Below are positions 12,493 through 23,779 of a DNA stretch of 64,000 bases, piece after piece. Within the stretch, counting starts at the first letter, position 1. Each line of letters begins with the position of its first letter. The stretch is from Imbricaverruca yamaguchii (lineage: Eukaryota > Arthropoda > Thecostraca > Neoverrucidae), in assembly GCA_034440575.1 (NCBI GenBank), contig JAOTOL010001502.1:248001-312000 (forward strand), given 5' to 3'. Made by a program: the position numbers and the translations under genes. The notes under the pieces are model-generated. The model was not told where the DNA came from. It worked only from the letters and a program-made list of their open reading frames with translations, and searched no databases.

Positions 12493-13404
12493 AGAGTTAT
12501 ATTTCCAGTCTGAAAATGGCCCACAGTGGTCAGAGCTGGTTTGTGTTTATGACGGAGGCCCGCGGGTGGGAGGAGCTGGAGTGCACACCTCTGAGTGTTT
12601 TCACAGCATGACCTGTCAGCCCGGCGTGTGACAGGTCATGCTGTTAGGTCATGGCACAGGCGGCGCCATCACTGCCGCACCGGGGGAAGTTTAGGCATCT
12701 CCCGGCCACCCCCGAATATTGTATGCCCGCTGCCACTGCTGGTGATGTCAGACTGTCGGGGCAGTATTGGGCGCATCAGTCGGCCAGATATCTCACACAG
12801 CGCATGTGCTGTTGTGCCGCGGGGAAAGCGTTACCCGCGAGGCAGTGTTGGGGCTGCGGGCCAGCCGGGGCAGCATTGCGGATATCTCGCCTGTGCTGCT
12901 GTTCCACGGAGCAAACGTTTCCAAATGAGGCGGGTGGCATTTGCGCGTGTTGCGACCCGCGTGACCCCGGCGACCTCTGACCCCGGCGAGCCCTCCATCA
13001 GCGCATGGCCGGAGAACGAGCTGCTCTTCCGAGGAGTAACGCCACTCTTCCTCCACTGACGAGGTGTCGTGACGGCGCTCGTCGCTACGGTCGTTCTCCG
13101 CGGCGATAACACTGCGAAATTGAATCTTCTGGTGTGACCCGCAGTTGGTCTAAGATGGTCGTGCTGCCGGGGGCGCTAAAGTACGGGCTGAACATTTCGA
13201 CAGTATTGTTTCCAATAAGTGAGTGCGCGCAGATGTATGCACACAGATCACTTTTTGCACGTGCGGAGTGCATCGCTGCGAACTTGTGTTCTCCGTCGAC
13301 AACAATCAGCATTCAAAGTATATTTAATTAGTCGTCCGGCTTTAACACTGTGACGCTGCATGAGTTGCTCACATCTTTGGGATGGGCGCTATATGGCGCA
13401 TGCA
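12493..13404. other. Spacer, nothing recognised
   Basis: GC-rich unique DNA. Short frames on both strands carry no recognisable domain. Confidence 0.4.
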
Positions 13405-13531
13405 GTCCACGCGCCCCTCAACTACAACGACTACCTAACCCGCGCCTTAGGAATGTGCGCTATACTATCTTTGCAGTCGATGCGCCCCTTAACCCGCGCA
13501 CGTCCGGGGGGCAGATATCTGCCCCCTCCGG
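13405..13531. repeat. Single copy of the 71-bp unit next to a perfect 20-bp palindrome
   Basis: This is one isolated copy of the unit that forms the array at 14450-14868, in the same orientation. It is followed at 13507-13526 by a perfect palindrome centred on GATATC with five-base G and C arms. An imperfect version of the palindrome sits at 14386-14413, just before the array. Confidence 0.7.
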
Positions 13532-13631
13532 TTTTTCCTCATTTGCCGCGAAACTAATCGGGTTACCAGGGCCAAACCTCGCATAGCTGTTCATTGGTCT
13601 TTTCCGCATATCCTCATACATTTTAATCCTG

Positions 13632-14300
13632 GGTCATCTCAGGTCAGGTCACCAGGTCAGGCGAAGTGACCCAACTACACCCGGAGTTCTAAGTGGCATA
13701 GCTTCCACAATAATTGGGCGATTGATTTCAAACTTATAACATGTCATGATCTCATCAAGGACCATAATATGTATATCGGGCTTCTTGCGTAGCATTGACC
13801 TTAGGTCAGGTCGCTGCCATGGCTTGCTCATTATAAGGCTATGGTAAAGTATACAAATGTTTCCTGGTTACATATTTGCGCTCGGAATGATCTCACAACG
13901 GTTGTGGAGATGGAAGCTATGCTCAATATTACCGCTGACATTTTTTGCTCAGTGACCTCACCAAGGTCTCTGAGTTCACCTGCATTGAGATAGAAGGCTG
14001 AAATAACCGTCATTGTACTTGTATCGTCAAGACGTGTCGATTGATACATTACATGACCTCCCTAGACCTTGACCTGAGGTCATGACTTCATGACCTTGAC
14101 CTAAGTTTCGGTTGACCCGACATTAAATTACGCCTATTGTCGGTAGCGCATTTCAAGGACTGTCGAATAGCGTTCGCCGTTTGTTTCTATCTGTTACAGG
14201 TCCTGAGATATGTGTCGATATCTGAGTCCCACCTGATCTGGTCGAATTTGACCTATGATGACCCAGTGACCTGACTGTTGACCTGAGCGAAAAAAATTAC
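13632..14300. other. Spacer rich in AGGTCA/TGACCT hexamers
   Basis: About fifteen copies of RGGTCA or its complement lie in 650 bp. They include close pairs such as TGACCTTGACCTGAGGTCA-like text around 14070-14104. No gene is visible. The composition suggests a dispersed repeat; similar TGACC-rich text occurs at 17930-18120. Confidence 0.5.
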
Positions 14301-14449
14301 CGAAACACTTTCGATGGAGCCCGTCACCAGCTATCCAACGCCGTTTTCCGTTTGTCGCTAGCTAGCATAGTTCTAGAGATCTTAGGGGGGGGGGCAAACA
14401 TCTGCCCCCCTCCCGGACATGCGAAGTTGGCGCGGACCTCCGGACGTGC

Positions 14450-14868
14450 GAGTGTTAACTACAATGACTACCTAACCCGCGCTTTAGGAATGTGCGCTAT
14501 ACTATCTTTACAGTTGATGCGCCCCTAAACTACAATGACTACCTAACCCGCGCCTTATGAATGTGCGCTATACTATCTTTACAGTTGATGCGCCCCTAAA
14601 CTACAATGACTACCTAACCCGCGCCTTATGAATGTGCGCTATACTATCTTTACAGTTGATGCGCCCCTAAACTACAATGACTACCTAAGCCGCGCCTTAT
14701 GAATGGCGCAGCCACACATGACTACCTAACCCGCGCCTTATGAATGTGCGCATGCTATTTTTACAGTTGATGCGCCCCTAAACTACAATGACTAACTAAC
14801 CCGCGCCTTATGAATGTGCGCTATACTATCTTTACAGTTGATGCGCCCCTAAACTACAATGACTACTA
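14450..14868. repeat. Minisatellite, 71-bp unit, about six copies
   Basis: Units containing GATGCGCCCCTAAACTACAA and CTAACCCGCGCCTTATGAAT repeat every 71 bp from 14516. One copy at 14700-14725 is damaged. A related fragment lies in the intron of the CRAL-TRIO gene near 42402-42425. Confidence 0.92.
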
Positions 14869-15290
14869 GCTGACGTCCTGGGAAATATGTTTGGTCTGCT
14901 CTTACATCTACCCTGAAGATAACTTGACACTTGCTCGCGTATCGCTGGCATCAGAGTCATAGTGAACTGTTGGTATACAGCTGGATGAACAAGTATATGC
15001 ATATGTGATGATGCATATTTACCTATATGCTTGATTGCATGTGGTTGCAGGTGTGTATTTCCAACTGTGTGCATGTGTATAGATGTGTGTGGATGCATAT
15101 GTGTGTATATTTATGTATGTGCATGTTAGCATATATGTATGCATGCATGTTTGTATAGATGTGTGAGTGCATGCGCTTATGTATGTGAAGTAAGTTTAGG
15201 TGTACGTGTTTCATGTGTGTGCATATGCAGGCTTGTGTGATTGTGCACATGGATGTACACTTTTCCCCTCATAACACTTTTCACTTTGTG
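14869..15290. repeat. Cryptic TG/ATGCATGTG-rich low-complexity DNA
   Basis: Alternating purine/pyrimidine text (GTGTGTGCATATG and similar) from about 15000 to 15250, without a fixed unit. Confidence 0.6.
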
Positions 15291-15534
15291 GCCTCAGGAG
15301 TTCCTTGGCGTTACTAGCTTGCTACCTAGCTGAAGTGCTCCTGGGGCTGCTTCTACTATCTGATGGTGGCCTATCTGCAAAAAAGACCAAAAAAAGATGC
15401 AATGAGCCATACTAAACTGTTGGTATGCAGACAAATGACATGTGTATTGGGATTCTGAGGGATTCCTAAGCTGGCTGTCCTCACTTTTGAATAGTTGGCC
15501 ATAGGAAAGCCCAAGAGCAATCGAGCCTGTAATA

Positions 15535-15780
15535 ATGCGTGTAGGATGTGCTGCTGCATGCGAAACACGGGTCCACATTAGAAAAAAAATCAGCATCATA
15601 TCGCATATGGCTGGCATCAGTGTTCCTCTAGAGCTTACCAAACGGCTCCGCGTTGCCTCGTTCGGCACAGACACGGTGGAGATGACATGCGATAGTGGAT
15701 ATGTCTTCTATCCAAAATAGACGGCAATAATTATGGCCTGCGACGTGCGGCCAAAACGATCGCGTTTGACACACTCCGGT
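15535..15780 (+). pseudogene. Possible sushi (CCP) domain remnant
   Basis: The + frame at 15535-15720 ends in text resembling the core of a sushi/CCP repeat: an acidic/Thr stretch, a Cys, then a Gly-Tyr. Past a TAG stop at 15718-15720 the same frame goes on with a Met-Ala-Cys, as a CCP module would. Seen: this pattern and the stop. Inferred: a broken exon of an adhesion or complement-type protein. The match is short and could be chance. Confidence 0.25.
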
Positions 15781-16099
15781 AGGGGTCTTCGTGCCACAGG
15801 GAGCCATGGGGGGGGCGGGGGTGCCGGTCCATGCTGGTGGTAGGGGTAGTGGCAGCAGGCCGTTTTTGCCAAGTTTTGCAATGCAATTAAACTGAATAGT
15901 TTTATTTTCTCGCATATTTTAAACCTAATACTATTTTTATTGTATGAATATTTTCTTCAATGGACCCTACAATTGATAGCAGTTCAAATCCGATGAGTTT
16001 GCCAAATCGGATTTTCTTGTTGTTCCATCACACCACGCTTCTGGATTCGACGCTGGATAGCGGGGCCATCTATCCGAGTCAGGGTAGATGCTTCCCGGC

Positions 16100-16320
16100 G
16101 TGTCAACTCCGTGAACCAGTCACAACGCGCTTTGATTGGCTATCAAGCTCTCGCCGGAAACTCGTCGATCGCTGATTGGTCGCTGGATGGCGAACGTGCG
16201 TCATCTGATTGGCTGCTGGAAACGTACGTGGGCCGACGTGTAGTTGTAGTGTTCTACAGTGAGCCAGATAACAATCACGTCGTTGTACGACGTCGGGCGG
16301 TCGTTAGCCCGCCGTAATTT
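16100..16320. promoter_or_regulatory. Cluster of three inverted CCAAT boxes
   Basis: GATTGG occurs at 16134-16139, 16174-16179 and 16207-16212, that is, CCAAT on the - strand at 40 and 33 bp spacing. A GACGTC-like site lies near 16280. Closely spaced CCAAT boxes are typical of NF-Y promoters, but I see no adjacent gene on either strand, so this is only a candidate. Confidence 0.3.
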
Positions 16321-16504
16321 AGTGGAGTGGTGTACGCACGTGACGATTGATGAGCTGGGTTCACCATATGTTTTAATTGGCGGTTTTTCTGTGAGTTCCT
16401 GTCATTTATTGTCGGGAGCCTTCTGCTAGCTGCTGGAGCGACGCCAACATACGCAGAGAAAAGCAAACTCGCCTGTCATACTGTCGCTCTAACAGAAGAC
16501 CACC

Positions 16505-17135
16505 ACCGTCTGTTTGCACAGGCGGGTGGTGGTGTGTTGGCGGTACGGTGGTGATGTGTTGGCGTTACAGTGGTGATCTGTTGGCGTTACAGTGGTGGTG
16601 TGTTGGCGGTACGGTGGTGTCCTGTTGGCGTTACAGTGGTGATCTGTTGGCGTTACGGTGCTGATCTGTTGGCGTTACGGTGGTGATGTGTTGGCAGTAA
16701 GGTGGTGATCTGTTGGCGTTACGGTGGTGGTGTGTTGGCGTTACGGTGGTGATGTGTTGGCGTTACGGTGGTGATCTGTTGGCGCTACAGTGGTGGTGTG
16801 CTGGCGTTACGGTGGTGATGTGTTGACAGTACGGTGGTGATCTGTTGGCGTTACGGTGGTGGTGTGTTGGCGTTACGGTGGTGGTGTGTTTGCGTTACGG
16901 TGGTGGTGTGTTGGCGGTACGGTGGTGATGTGTTGGCGGTACAGTGGTGATCTGTTGGCGTTACGGTGGTGGTGTGTTGGCGTTACGGTGGTGGTGTGTT
17001 GGCGTTACGGTGGTGGTGTGTTGGCGTTACGGTGGTGGTGTGTTGGCGTTGCGGTGGTGGTGTGTTGGAGTTACGGTGGTGATGTGTTGGCGTAAGCCAT
17101 CGCTCTTGTGGTGATGTGTTGGCGTTACGGTGGCG
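16505..17135. repeat. Minisatellite, 22-bp unit
   Basis: About 28 copies of a 22-bp unit, GTTACGGTGGTGRTSTGTTGGC in degenerate form. Copies vary at GGTGTG, GATGTG and GATCTG. Strong G/T strand bias. Confidence 0.94.
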
Positions 17136-17370
17136 ATCTGTGCGACGGATCGGGGACGGCAAGGCGCCATGGAAATGTTTGATTATTTTTAGTTGAAAAG
17201 ACTGGAGTTTCGGTTCATTGTTTTTCTTGAAATAGGCTTCATGTCTTGGCAAGATAATTCCTTGAAAGCCTACAAAGAGCGGGGCGAAATTATGATGCAC
17301 GCGGCCCTTCAAGCGCCCAGTATCAAAATGAGGCCCTTGAGGAACACAGCAAGGTCACGGTGGCATACAT

Positions 17371-17398
17371 ATTTCGTTCTCTCGATCTCGATCTCGCT

Positions 17399-17431
<33 letters not shown>

Positions 17432-17645
17432 ACTCACTCACTCACTCTCTATCTCTATCTCTATCTCTCTCTATCTCTATTTCTATCTCTATCTATATCT
17501 ATCTCTCTATCTCTCTATCTCTCTATATCTCTATCTCTCTGTCTCTGCCTCTGTCTGTCTCTGTCCTGTCTCTGTCTCTGTCTCTGTCTCTGTCTCTGTC
17601 TCTGTCTCTGTCTCTGTCTCTGTCTCTGTCTCAGTATCTGTCTCT
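17371..17645. repeat. Compound CT-rich microsatellite
   Basis: Blocks of TCTCGC, TCACTC, TCTCTA and finally a regular TCTCTG hexamer run. Confidence 0.95.
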
Positions 17646-18310
17646 GAAAAGTCTGATGAGTTTCAGAAACACGTGTTAGGGACCACCGCGCCAGTTGGAT
17701 TGGAAAATCGCATCCCATGGTGATCACGTTTCGTTTATGGTGGTGCCAATCGGATTGACCTACGTCAGTGGCCTGAGGCTGAGCCAAGATAGAGTGCATT
17801 TGGAGTAAAGTGGGAAAAACCTGTTTGGACACTCGTGTTACTATGGTGCATTTCTAGTTTTCATGGTCTAAATAGCGTCGTACTGGCATGGTGCATCTTA
17901 GTAACCGAATTGAACCAGAACTATGCATGATAGCCGAGGTCAACGTCATCCTTGGTCATTCTCATAAAAAATTCAGGCGCTTACACGTGAAAGCATATTT
18001 AAATTAAGCTTACTGCATGATTACAATTTCGCCTTGCTTACGACAGGTGTATCTTGAATTCGCGTTTGACTTCAGGTCAATAAGCTAAGGTCATGCGAGT
18101 TTGACCCCATGACGTATCAATCTGAGTATTTAGTAAGAATGATGCGCCGTATAATCAGCCATTGGATTGGGAGCGTTTTAACTCCGTTCCTTGACCATAA
18201 GTGGCGATATTAAATTATTTTGATGTCTTCTGTCTGAAAAACCTCTCCGTTGAATCTCAAGATTATATTTGAATAAACGTGAGACTATTTCCGGGCCCTA
18301 TTCCTCGAGA
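17646..18310. other. Spacer, nothing recognised
   Basis: Moderately AT-rich unique DNA with scattered TGACC/GGTCA hexamers. No gene recognised. Confidence 0.4.
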
Positions 18311-18315
18311 GCTAC

Positions 18316-18467
18316 TGGTGCTGCCCCCCCCCCCCGCCGGGTGGTCAGTCAGGCGGCAGTGAGTCACGGCCGGGGCTGACGCTGCCCCCCCCCCGCCGGG
18401 TGGTCAGTCAGGCGGCAGTGAGTCACGACCGGGGCTGACGCTGCCCCCCCCGCCGGGTGGTCAGTCA
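18316..18467. repeat. Minisatellite, about 59-bp unit, 2.5 copies
   Basis: Copies share a C run, CGCCGGGTGGTCAGTCA and GGCGGCAGTGAGTCACG. Unit length varies with the C-run length. Confidence 0.85.
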
Positions 18468-18722
18468 CCGGCCGCCGCCCGTCATACCACCCGGAGAGAC
18501 GACTGGTGGTATTGCTGCTGCGGTCGACCACCGGCCGCCGCCCGTCATACCACCCGGAGAGACGACTGGTGGTATTGCTGCTGCGGTCGACCACCGGCCG
18601 CCGCCCGTCATACCACCCGGAGAGACGACTGGTGGTATTGCTGTTGTGGTCGACTACCGGCCGCCGCCCGTCATACCACCCGGAGAGACGACTGGTGGTA
18701 TTGTTGATGTGGTCGACCACCG
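18468..18722. repeat. Minisatellite, 63-bp unit, four copies
   Basis: Four copies containing CCGGCCGCCGCCCGTCATAC and CGGAGAGACGACTGG. Only a few substitutions near GCTGCTGCGG separate them. Confidence 0.94.
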
Positions 18723-18850
18723 GTGCGTCAAGTAGCGTCGCCAATCTATCACGTCGATTGGTTGCGGACGAAGAGTAGCGACAGGCGAGGCTCGAACCCA
18801 CAATCTTTCGGTTGTGAGACTGGCAACTTACCCCTAGGCTACCCGTCCCC
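18718..18850 (-). mobile_element. tRNA-derived SINE, copy 1 (3' truncated)
   Basis: On the - strand it begins GGGGACGGGTAGCCTAGG and carries a B-box GGTTCGAGCC. It then has the family tail up to GGCGACGCTAC and a diverged TTGACGCACCGG. The element runs into the 63-bp array, so its 3' end is lost or overwritten. Confidence 0.85.
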
Positions 18851-18917
18851 AGCGCTTCTGAATTGATGACGAGGTGCCCGAGGCCGGACGGCTCCCTGGA
18901 ATTTCATCTGTCTTGGG

Positions 18918-19785
18918 ACCATCGCACCGCTGGTGACCACCGCTGGTGACCACCGCCGTGACCACCGCTGGTGACCACCGCTGGTGACCACCGCCGTGAC
19001 CACCGCCGTGATCACCGCCCTGACCACCGCTAGTGACCACCGCCGTGACCACCGCAGTGACCACCGCCGTGACCACCGCTGGTGACCACCGCCCGTGACC
19101 ACCGCCGTGACCACCGCCGTCACCACCGCCGTGACCACCGCCGTGACTACCGCCGTGACCACCGCTAGTGACCACCGCCGTGACCACCGCAGTGATCACC
19201 GCCCTGACCACCGCTGGTGACCACCGCCGTGACCACCGCTGGTGACCACCGCTGGTGACCACCGCCGTGACCACCGCCGTGACCACCGCTCGTGACCACC
19301 GCCGTGACCACCGCCGTGACCACTGCTAGTGACCACCGCCGTGACCACTGCTAGTGACCACCGCCGTGACCACCGCCGTGACCACTGCTAGTGACCACCG
19401 CCGTGACCACCACCGTGACCACCGCCGTGACCACCACCGTGACCACCGCCGTGACCACCACCGTGACCACCACCGTGACCACCACCGTGACCACCGCCGT
19501 GACCACCGCCGTGACCACCGCTGGTGACCACCGCTGGTGACCACCGCTGGTGACCACCGCTGGTGACCACCGCTGGTGACCACCGCTGGTGACCACCGCT
19601 GGTGACCACCGCTGGTGACCACCGCCGTGACCACCGCCGTGACCACCGCCGTGACCACCGCCCTGACCACCGCCGTGACCACCGCAGTGACCACCACCGT
19701 GACCACCGCCGTGACCACCGCCGTGACCACCACCGTGACCACTGCCGTGACCACCGCTGGTGACCACCGCTGGTGACCACGCGAT
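18918..19785. repeat. Minisatellite, 12-13 bp GTGACCACCGCY units
   Basis: About 70 units of GTGACCACCGCC (12 bp) mixed with GTGACCACCGCTG (13 bp). The 13-bp form occurs in runs, for example at 19519-19620. Confidence 0.94.
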
Positions 19786-20090
19786 CGTGACGGCGGCCCA
19801 CTCAATGACCGGATTGGCGCGTGACGCCAGCTGATTTACGCGGGTGATGCCGGATCGAGTTGACGCCGACGCCAGTGGCTGACGTTACTCGCGAGTGCGG
19901 ACGGCGCCCGGGGGCGTGTGATCGATGGGCGCCGAGCTTCCTTTCTGTGCTGGTAGCGCACTGGACACAGGCTGCCGATGTGAGGTGGTGTGAAGTGGGC
20001 GGGTTTGTCGCTCACTTTGCGGTCCTCGCTTTTCTAAAAACTGACGTAATCAAAAGGTTTGCTGAGTCGGCTACGCTGAGCAACGCTTTG
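19786..20090. other. Spacer, nothing recognised
   Basis: Unique GC-rich DNA between arrays. Confidence 0.4.
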
Positions 20091-20271
20091 TGATCAGGTG
20101 AGGTTGTTTGTGATCAGGTGAGGTTGTTTGTGATCAGGTGAGGTTGTTTGTGATCAGGTGAGGTTGTTTGTGATCAGGTGAGGTTGTTTGTGATCAGGTG
20201 AGGTTGTTTGTGATCAGGTGAGGTTGTTTGTGATCAGGTGAGGTTGTTTGTGATCAGGTGAGGTTGTTTCG
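20091..20271. repeat. Perfect 20-bp minisatellite, nine copies
   Basis: Nine identical copies of GTGATCAGGTGAGGTTGTTT with no substitutions visible, which indicates a young or recently homogenised array. Confidence 0.97.
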
Positions 20272-20994
20272 TGGACCTTGGCTCCACCACTCAGCTCTTA
20301 ACCACCGCCTTTTATTCAGCTTAAAGGGGGTGGGTGGGGGTGGGGGTGTATTTCCAGCTGAGCTGTCGCAGTGTGTGTGTGGGGTGGTGGTGGTGGGTGG
20401 TCGGCAGTGGGGGGGGGGGCTGCACCAAGGTGCATAACCGTGCAAAGTGATTCGGACATGCCTTGCAAGGCTCGCGTCACGCCATGTGAAGAGGCCAGAT
20501 CCTGAAATAGAGTGCGATGCCAGGCATCGCACTGAACATCAGTGATACAAGGGCTGATTACAGGACTGGTATGTGTGGCATTGTGTAAGCAGGGCCAGTT
20601 TTGGTACCAAGATCAAGGAAATATGTCCGAGCAGCGGATAATTCCTTAAGCGGAACACCATGGCTTCTTGTTCAATATATATTATTTTGTTCTCTTCCCT
20701 TTTGCTATTTTCTACTTCCCTAACTTGTGCTTGTATGTCGCTCGGTTATACGTAGTTCTGTTGCGATTCTAATTGCAGCATGAATTGTTTTATGATGGTC
20801 TGAACAGTTCCACTGAAAACCTAACATAGACAATTCTGGGACTACTGTTGCTGATCAAATTGTTCCTGCAATACGAAGGAGCACGGGCATCACTACAGCT
20901 CTTGGATATTAGACACGAGAGAGTATTTTTTCAGACGATTTTCCTTGCAATGTCATGGGCGTAATGCTAAGTTTAGTGGCGACGACGAGGACGC
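20272..20994. other. Spacer, nothing recognised
   Basis: G-rich (20325-20420), then AT-rich unique DNA. No gene recognised. Confidence 0.4.
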
Positions 20995-23325
20995 GTTCCA
21001 CCACCTGTCCCACATGATGGCCACGCCCACGGGACCTGTCCCACATGGTGGTGACGCCCATGGGACCTGTCCCACATGGTGGCCACGCCCACGGGACCTG
21101 TCCCACATCGTGGTGACATCCACGGGACTTGTCCCACATCGTGGTGACACCCACGGGACCTGTCCCACATCGTGGTGACACCCACGGGACCTGTCCCACA
21201 TCGTGGTGACACCCACGGGATCTGTCCCATGTCGTGGCCACGCCCACGGGACTTGTCCCACATCGTGGCCACACCAACGGGACCTGTCCCACATGGTGGC
21301 CAGACCCACGGGACCTGTCCCACATCGTGGCCACACCCACGGGACCTGTCCCACATCGTGGTGACACCCACGGGACCTGTCCCACATCGTGGTGACACCC
21401 ACGGGACCTGTCCCACATGGTGGCCACACCCACGGGACCTGTCCCACATAGTGGTGACACCCACGGGACCTGTCCCATGTCGTGGTGACACCCACGGGAC
21501 CTGTCCCACATGGTGGCCACACCCACGGGACCTGTCCCACATGGTGACCACGCCCACGGGACCTGTCCCACATGGTGGCCACGCCCACGGGACCTGTCCC
21601 ACATAGTGGTGACACCCACGGAACCTGTCCCATGTCGTGGTGACACCCATGGGACCTGTCCCATGTCGTGGTGACACCCACGGGACCTGTCCCACATGGT
21701 GGCCACACCCACGGGACCTTTCCCACATGGTGACCACGCCCACGGGACCTGTCCCACATGGTGGCCACACCCACGGTACCTGTCCCACATCGTGGTGACA
21801 CCCACGGAACCTGTCCCATGTCGTGGTGACACCCATGGGACCTGTCACATGTCGTGGTGACACCCACGGGACCTGTCCCACATGGTGGCCACACCCACGG
21901 GACCTTTCCCACATGGTGACCACGCCCACGGGACCTGTCCCACATGGTGACCACGCCCACGGGACCTGTCCCACATCGTGGTGTCACCCACGGGATCTGT
22001 CCCACATCGTGGTGACACCCACGGGACCTGTCCCATGTCGTGGTGACACATACAGGACCTGTCCCACATGGTGACCACGCCCACGGGACCTGTCCCACAT
22101 CGTGGTGACACCCACGGGACCTGTCCCACATCGTGGTGACACCCACGGGACCTGTCCCACATCGTGGTGACACCCACGGGACCTGTCCCACATCGTGGTG
22201 ACACCCACGGGACCTGTCCCACATCGTGATGACACCCACGGGACCTGTCCCACATGGTGGCCACACCCACGGGACCTGTCCCACATGGTGGCCACACCCA
22301 CGGGACCTGTCCCACATGGTGGCCACACCCACGGGACCTGTCCCACATCGTGGTGACACCCACGGGACCTGTCCCACATAGTGGTGACACCCACGGGACC
22401 TGTCCCACATGGTGGCCACACCCACGGGACCTGTCCCACATCGTGGTGACACCCACGGGACCTGTCCCACATAGTGGTGACACCCACGGGACCTGTCCCA
22501 CATGGTGGCCACACCCACGGGACCTGTCCCACATAGTGGTGACACCCACGGGACCTGTCCCATGTCGTGGTGACACCCATGGGACCTGTCCCATGTCGTG
22601 GTGACACCCACGGGACCTGTCCCACATGGTGGCCACACCCACGGGACCTGTCCCACATGATGGCCACACCCACGGGACCTGTCCCACATGGTGGCCACAC
22701 CCACGGGACCTGTCCCACATGGTGGCCACACCCACGGGACCTGTCCCATGTCGTGGTGACACCCATGGGACCTGTCCCACATCGTGGTGACACCCACGGG
22801 ACCTGTCCCATACGGTGGCCACACCCACGGGACCTGTCCCACATGGTGACCACGCCCACGGGACCCGTCCCACATCGTGGTGACACCCACGGGACCTGTC
22901 CCACATGGTGACCACGCCCACGGGACCTGTCCCACATGGTGGCCACACCCACGGGACCTGTCCCACATCGTGGTGACACCCACGGGACCTGTCCCACATC
23001 GTGGCGACGACCACGGGACCTGTCCCACATGGTGGCGACGCCCACGGGACCTGTCCCACATCGTGGCCACGCCCACGGGACCTGTCCCACATGGTGGCCA
23101 CACCCACGGGACCTGTCCCACATCGTGGTGACACCCACGGAACCTGTTCCATGTCGTGGTGACACCCATGGGACCTGTCCCACATCGTGGTGACACCCAC
23201 GGGACCTGTCCCACATAGTGGTGACACCCATGGGACCTGTCCCACATCGTGGTGACACCCACGGGACCTGTCCCACATCGTGGTGACACCCACGGGACCT
23301 GTCCCACATAGTGGTGACACCCACG
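20995..23325. repeat. Largest array: 31-bp unit, about 75 copies
   Basis: The unit contains CCCACGGGACCTGTCCCACA followed by TSGTGGYSACA. GGGACCTGTCCCA is a near-palindrome. Copies alternate between GTGGTGACAC and GTGGCCACAC types, plus a CCATGTCGTGG variant, in higher-order blocks. The - strand has no stops in any frame; the 807-residue frame there is a repeat artefact. Confidence 0.97.
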
Positions 23326-23542
23326 GGAAGGGAGTCGAATATTTTCTGCGGTGTGCGTCGAACCGAATCCAAACACGCGTTTCGGTGAAAACCGGCAGCA
23401 TAGTTGTATTACATTTTTGAGAAAAAAAGTATCTAGAGATGTTGGGTGTACTCCTGCGATGCATGGTGGTCTTCCCGCTCAGCGGTAGATCGACACATCA
23501 TCGATCATTTCCAGACCACCTCTTCTTCTTTTCTTCTCCCCC

Positions 23543-23765
23543 AGGAGATGAGTAGTCAAGGGGTAAGTTGCCTGTCTCGCAGTCGAAAGATTGTGGATTC
23601 GAGTCCTCACCTGTCGCTACTCTTCGTTAGTTAGTTAGTTAGTTAGTTATTGGAGTTTAGGGGAGCATTGACTACATGTCGCTACTCTTCGCCCGCGACC
23701 AATCAGCGTGGGAGATTGGCGACACTACATGACTCAACGGTCGACAAGTCGTAAAACAACACCCA
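23543..23765 (+). mobile_element. tRNA-derived SINE, copy 2, with internal insertion
   Basis: The head (GTAGTCAAGGGGTAAGTTGCC; B-box GATTCGAGTCC) is followed by the family body. Between 23627 and 23676 there is about 50 bp of extra DNA containing (TTAG)n. It is flanked by a 15-bp direct duplication, TGTCGCTACTCTTCG, at 23612-23626 and 23677-23691. The tail continues to CATGACTCAACGGTCG and CGTAAAACAAC. Confidence 0.85.
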
Positions 23766-23779
23766 CCAGTTCTCTCCCC

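Noticed and set aside
18718..18850. Functional tRNA gene in the SINE heads
   Set aside because: The acceptor stem does not close and the same body and tail follow in every copy, which marks a SINE.
20091..20271. CRISPR-like direct repeats
   Set aside because: Units are directly adjacent with no unique spacers, and the genome is eukaryotic.
20953..23376. 807-codon - strand frame, largest in the window
   Set aside because: Same cause, with the 31-bp unit; overlapping - frames are equally open.
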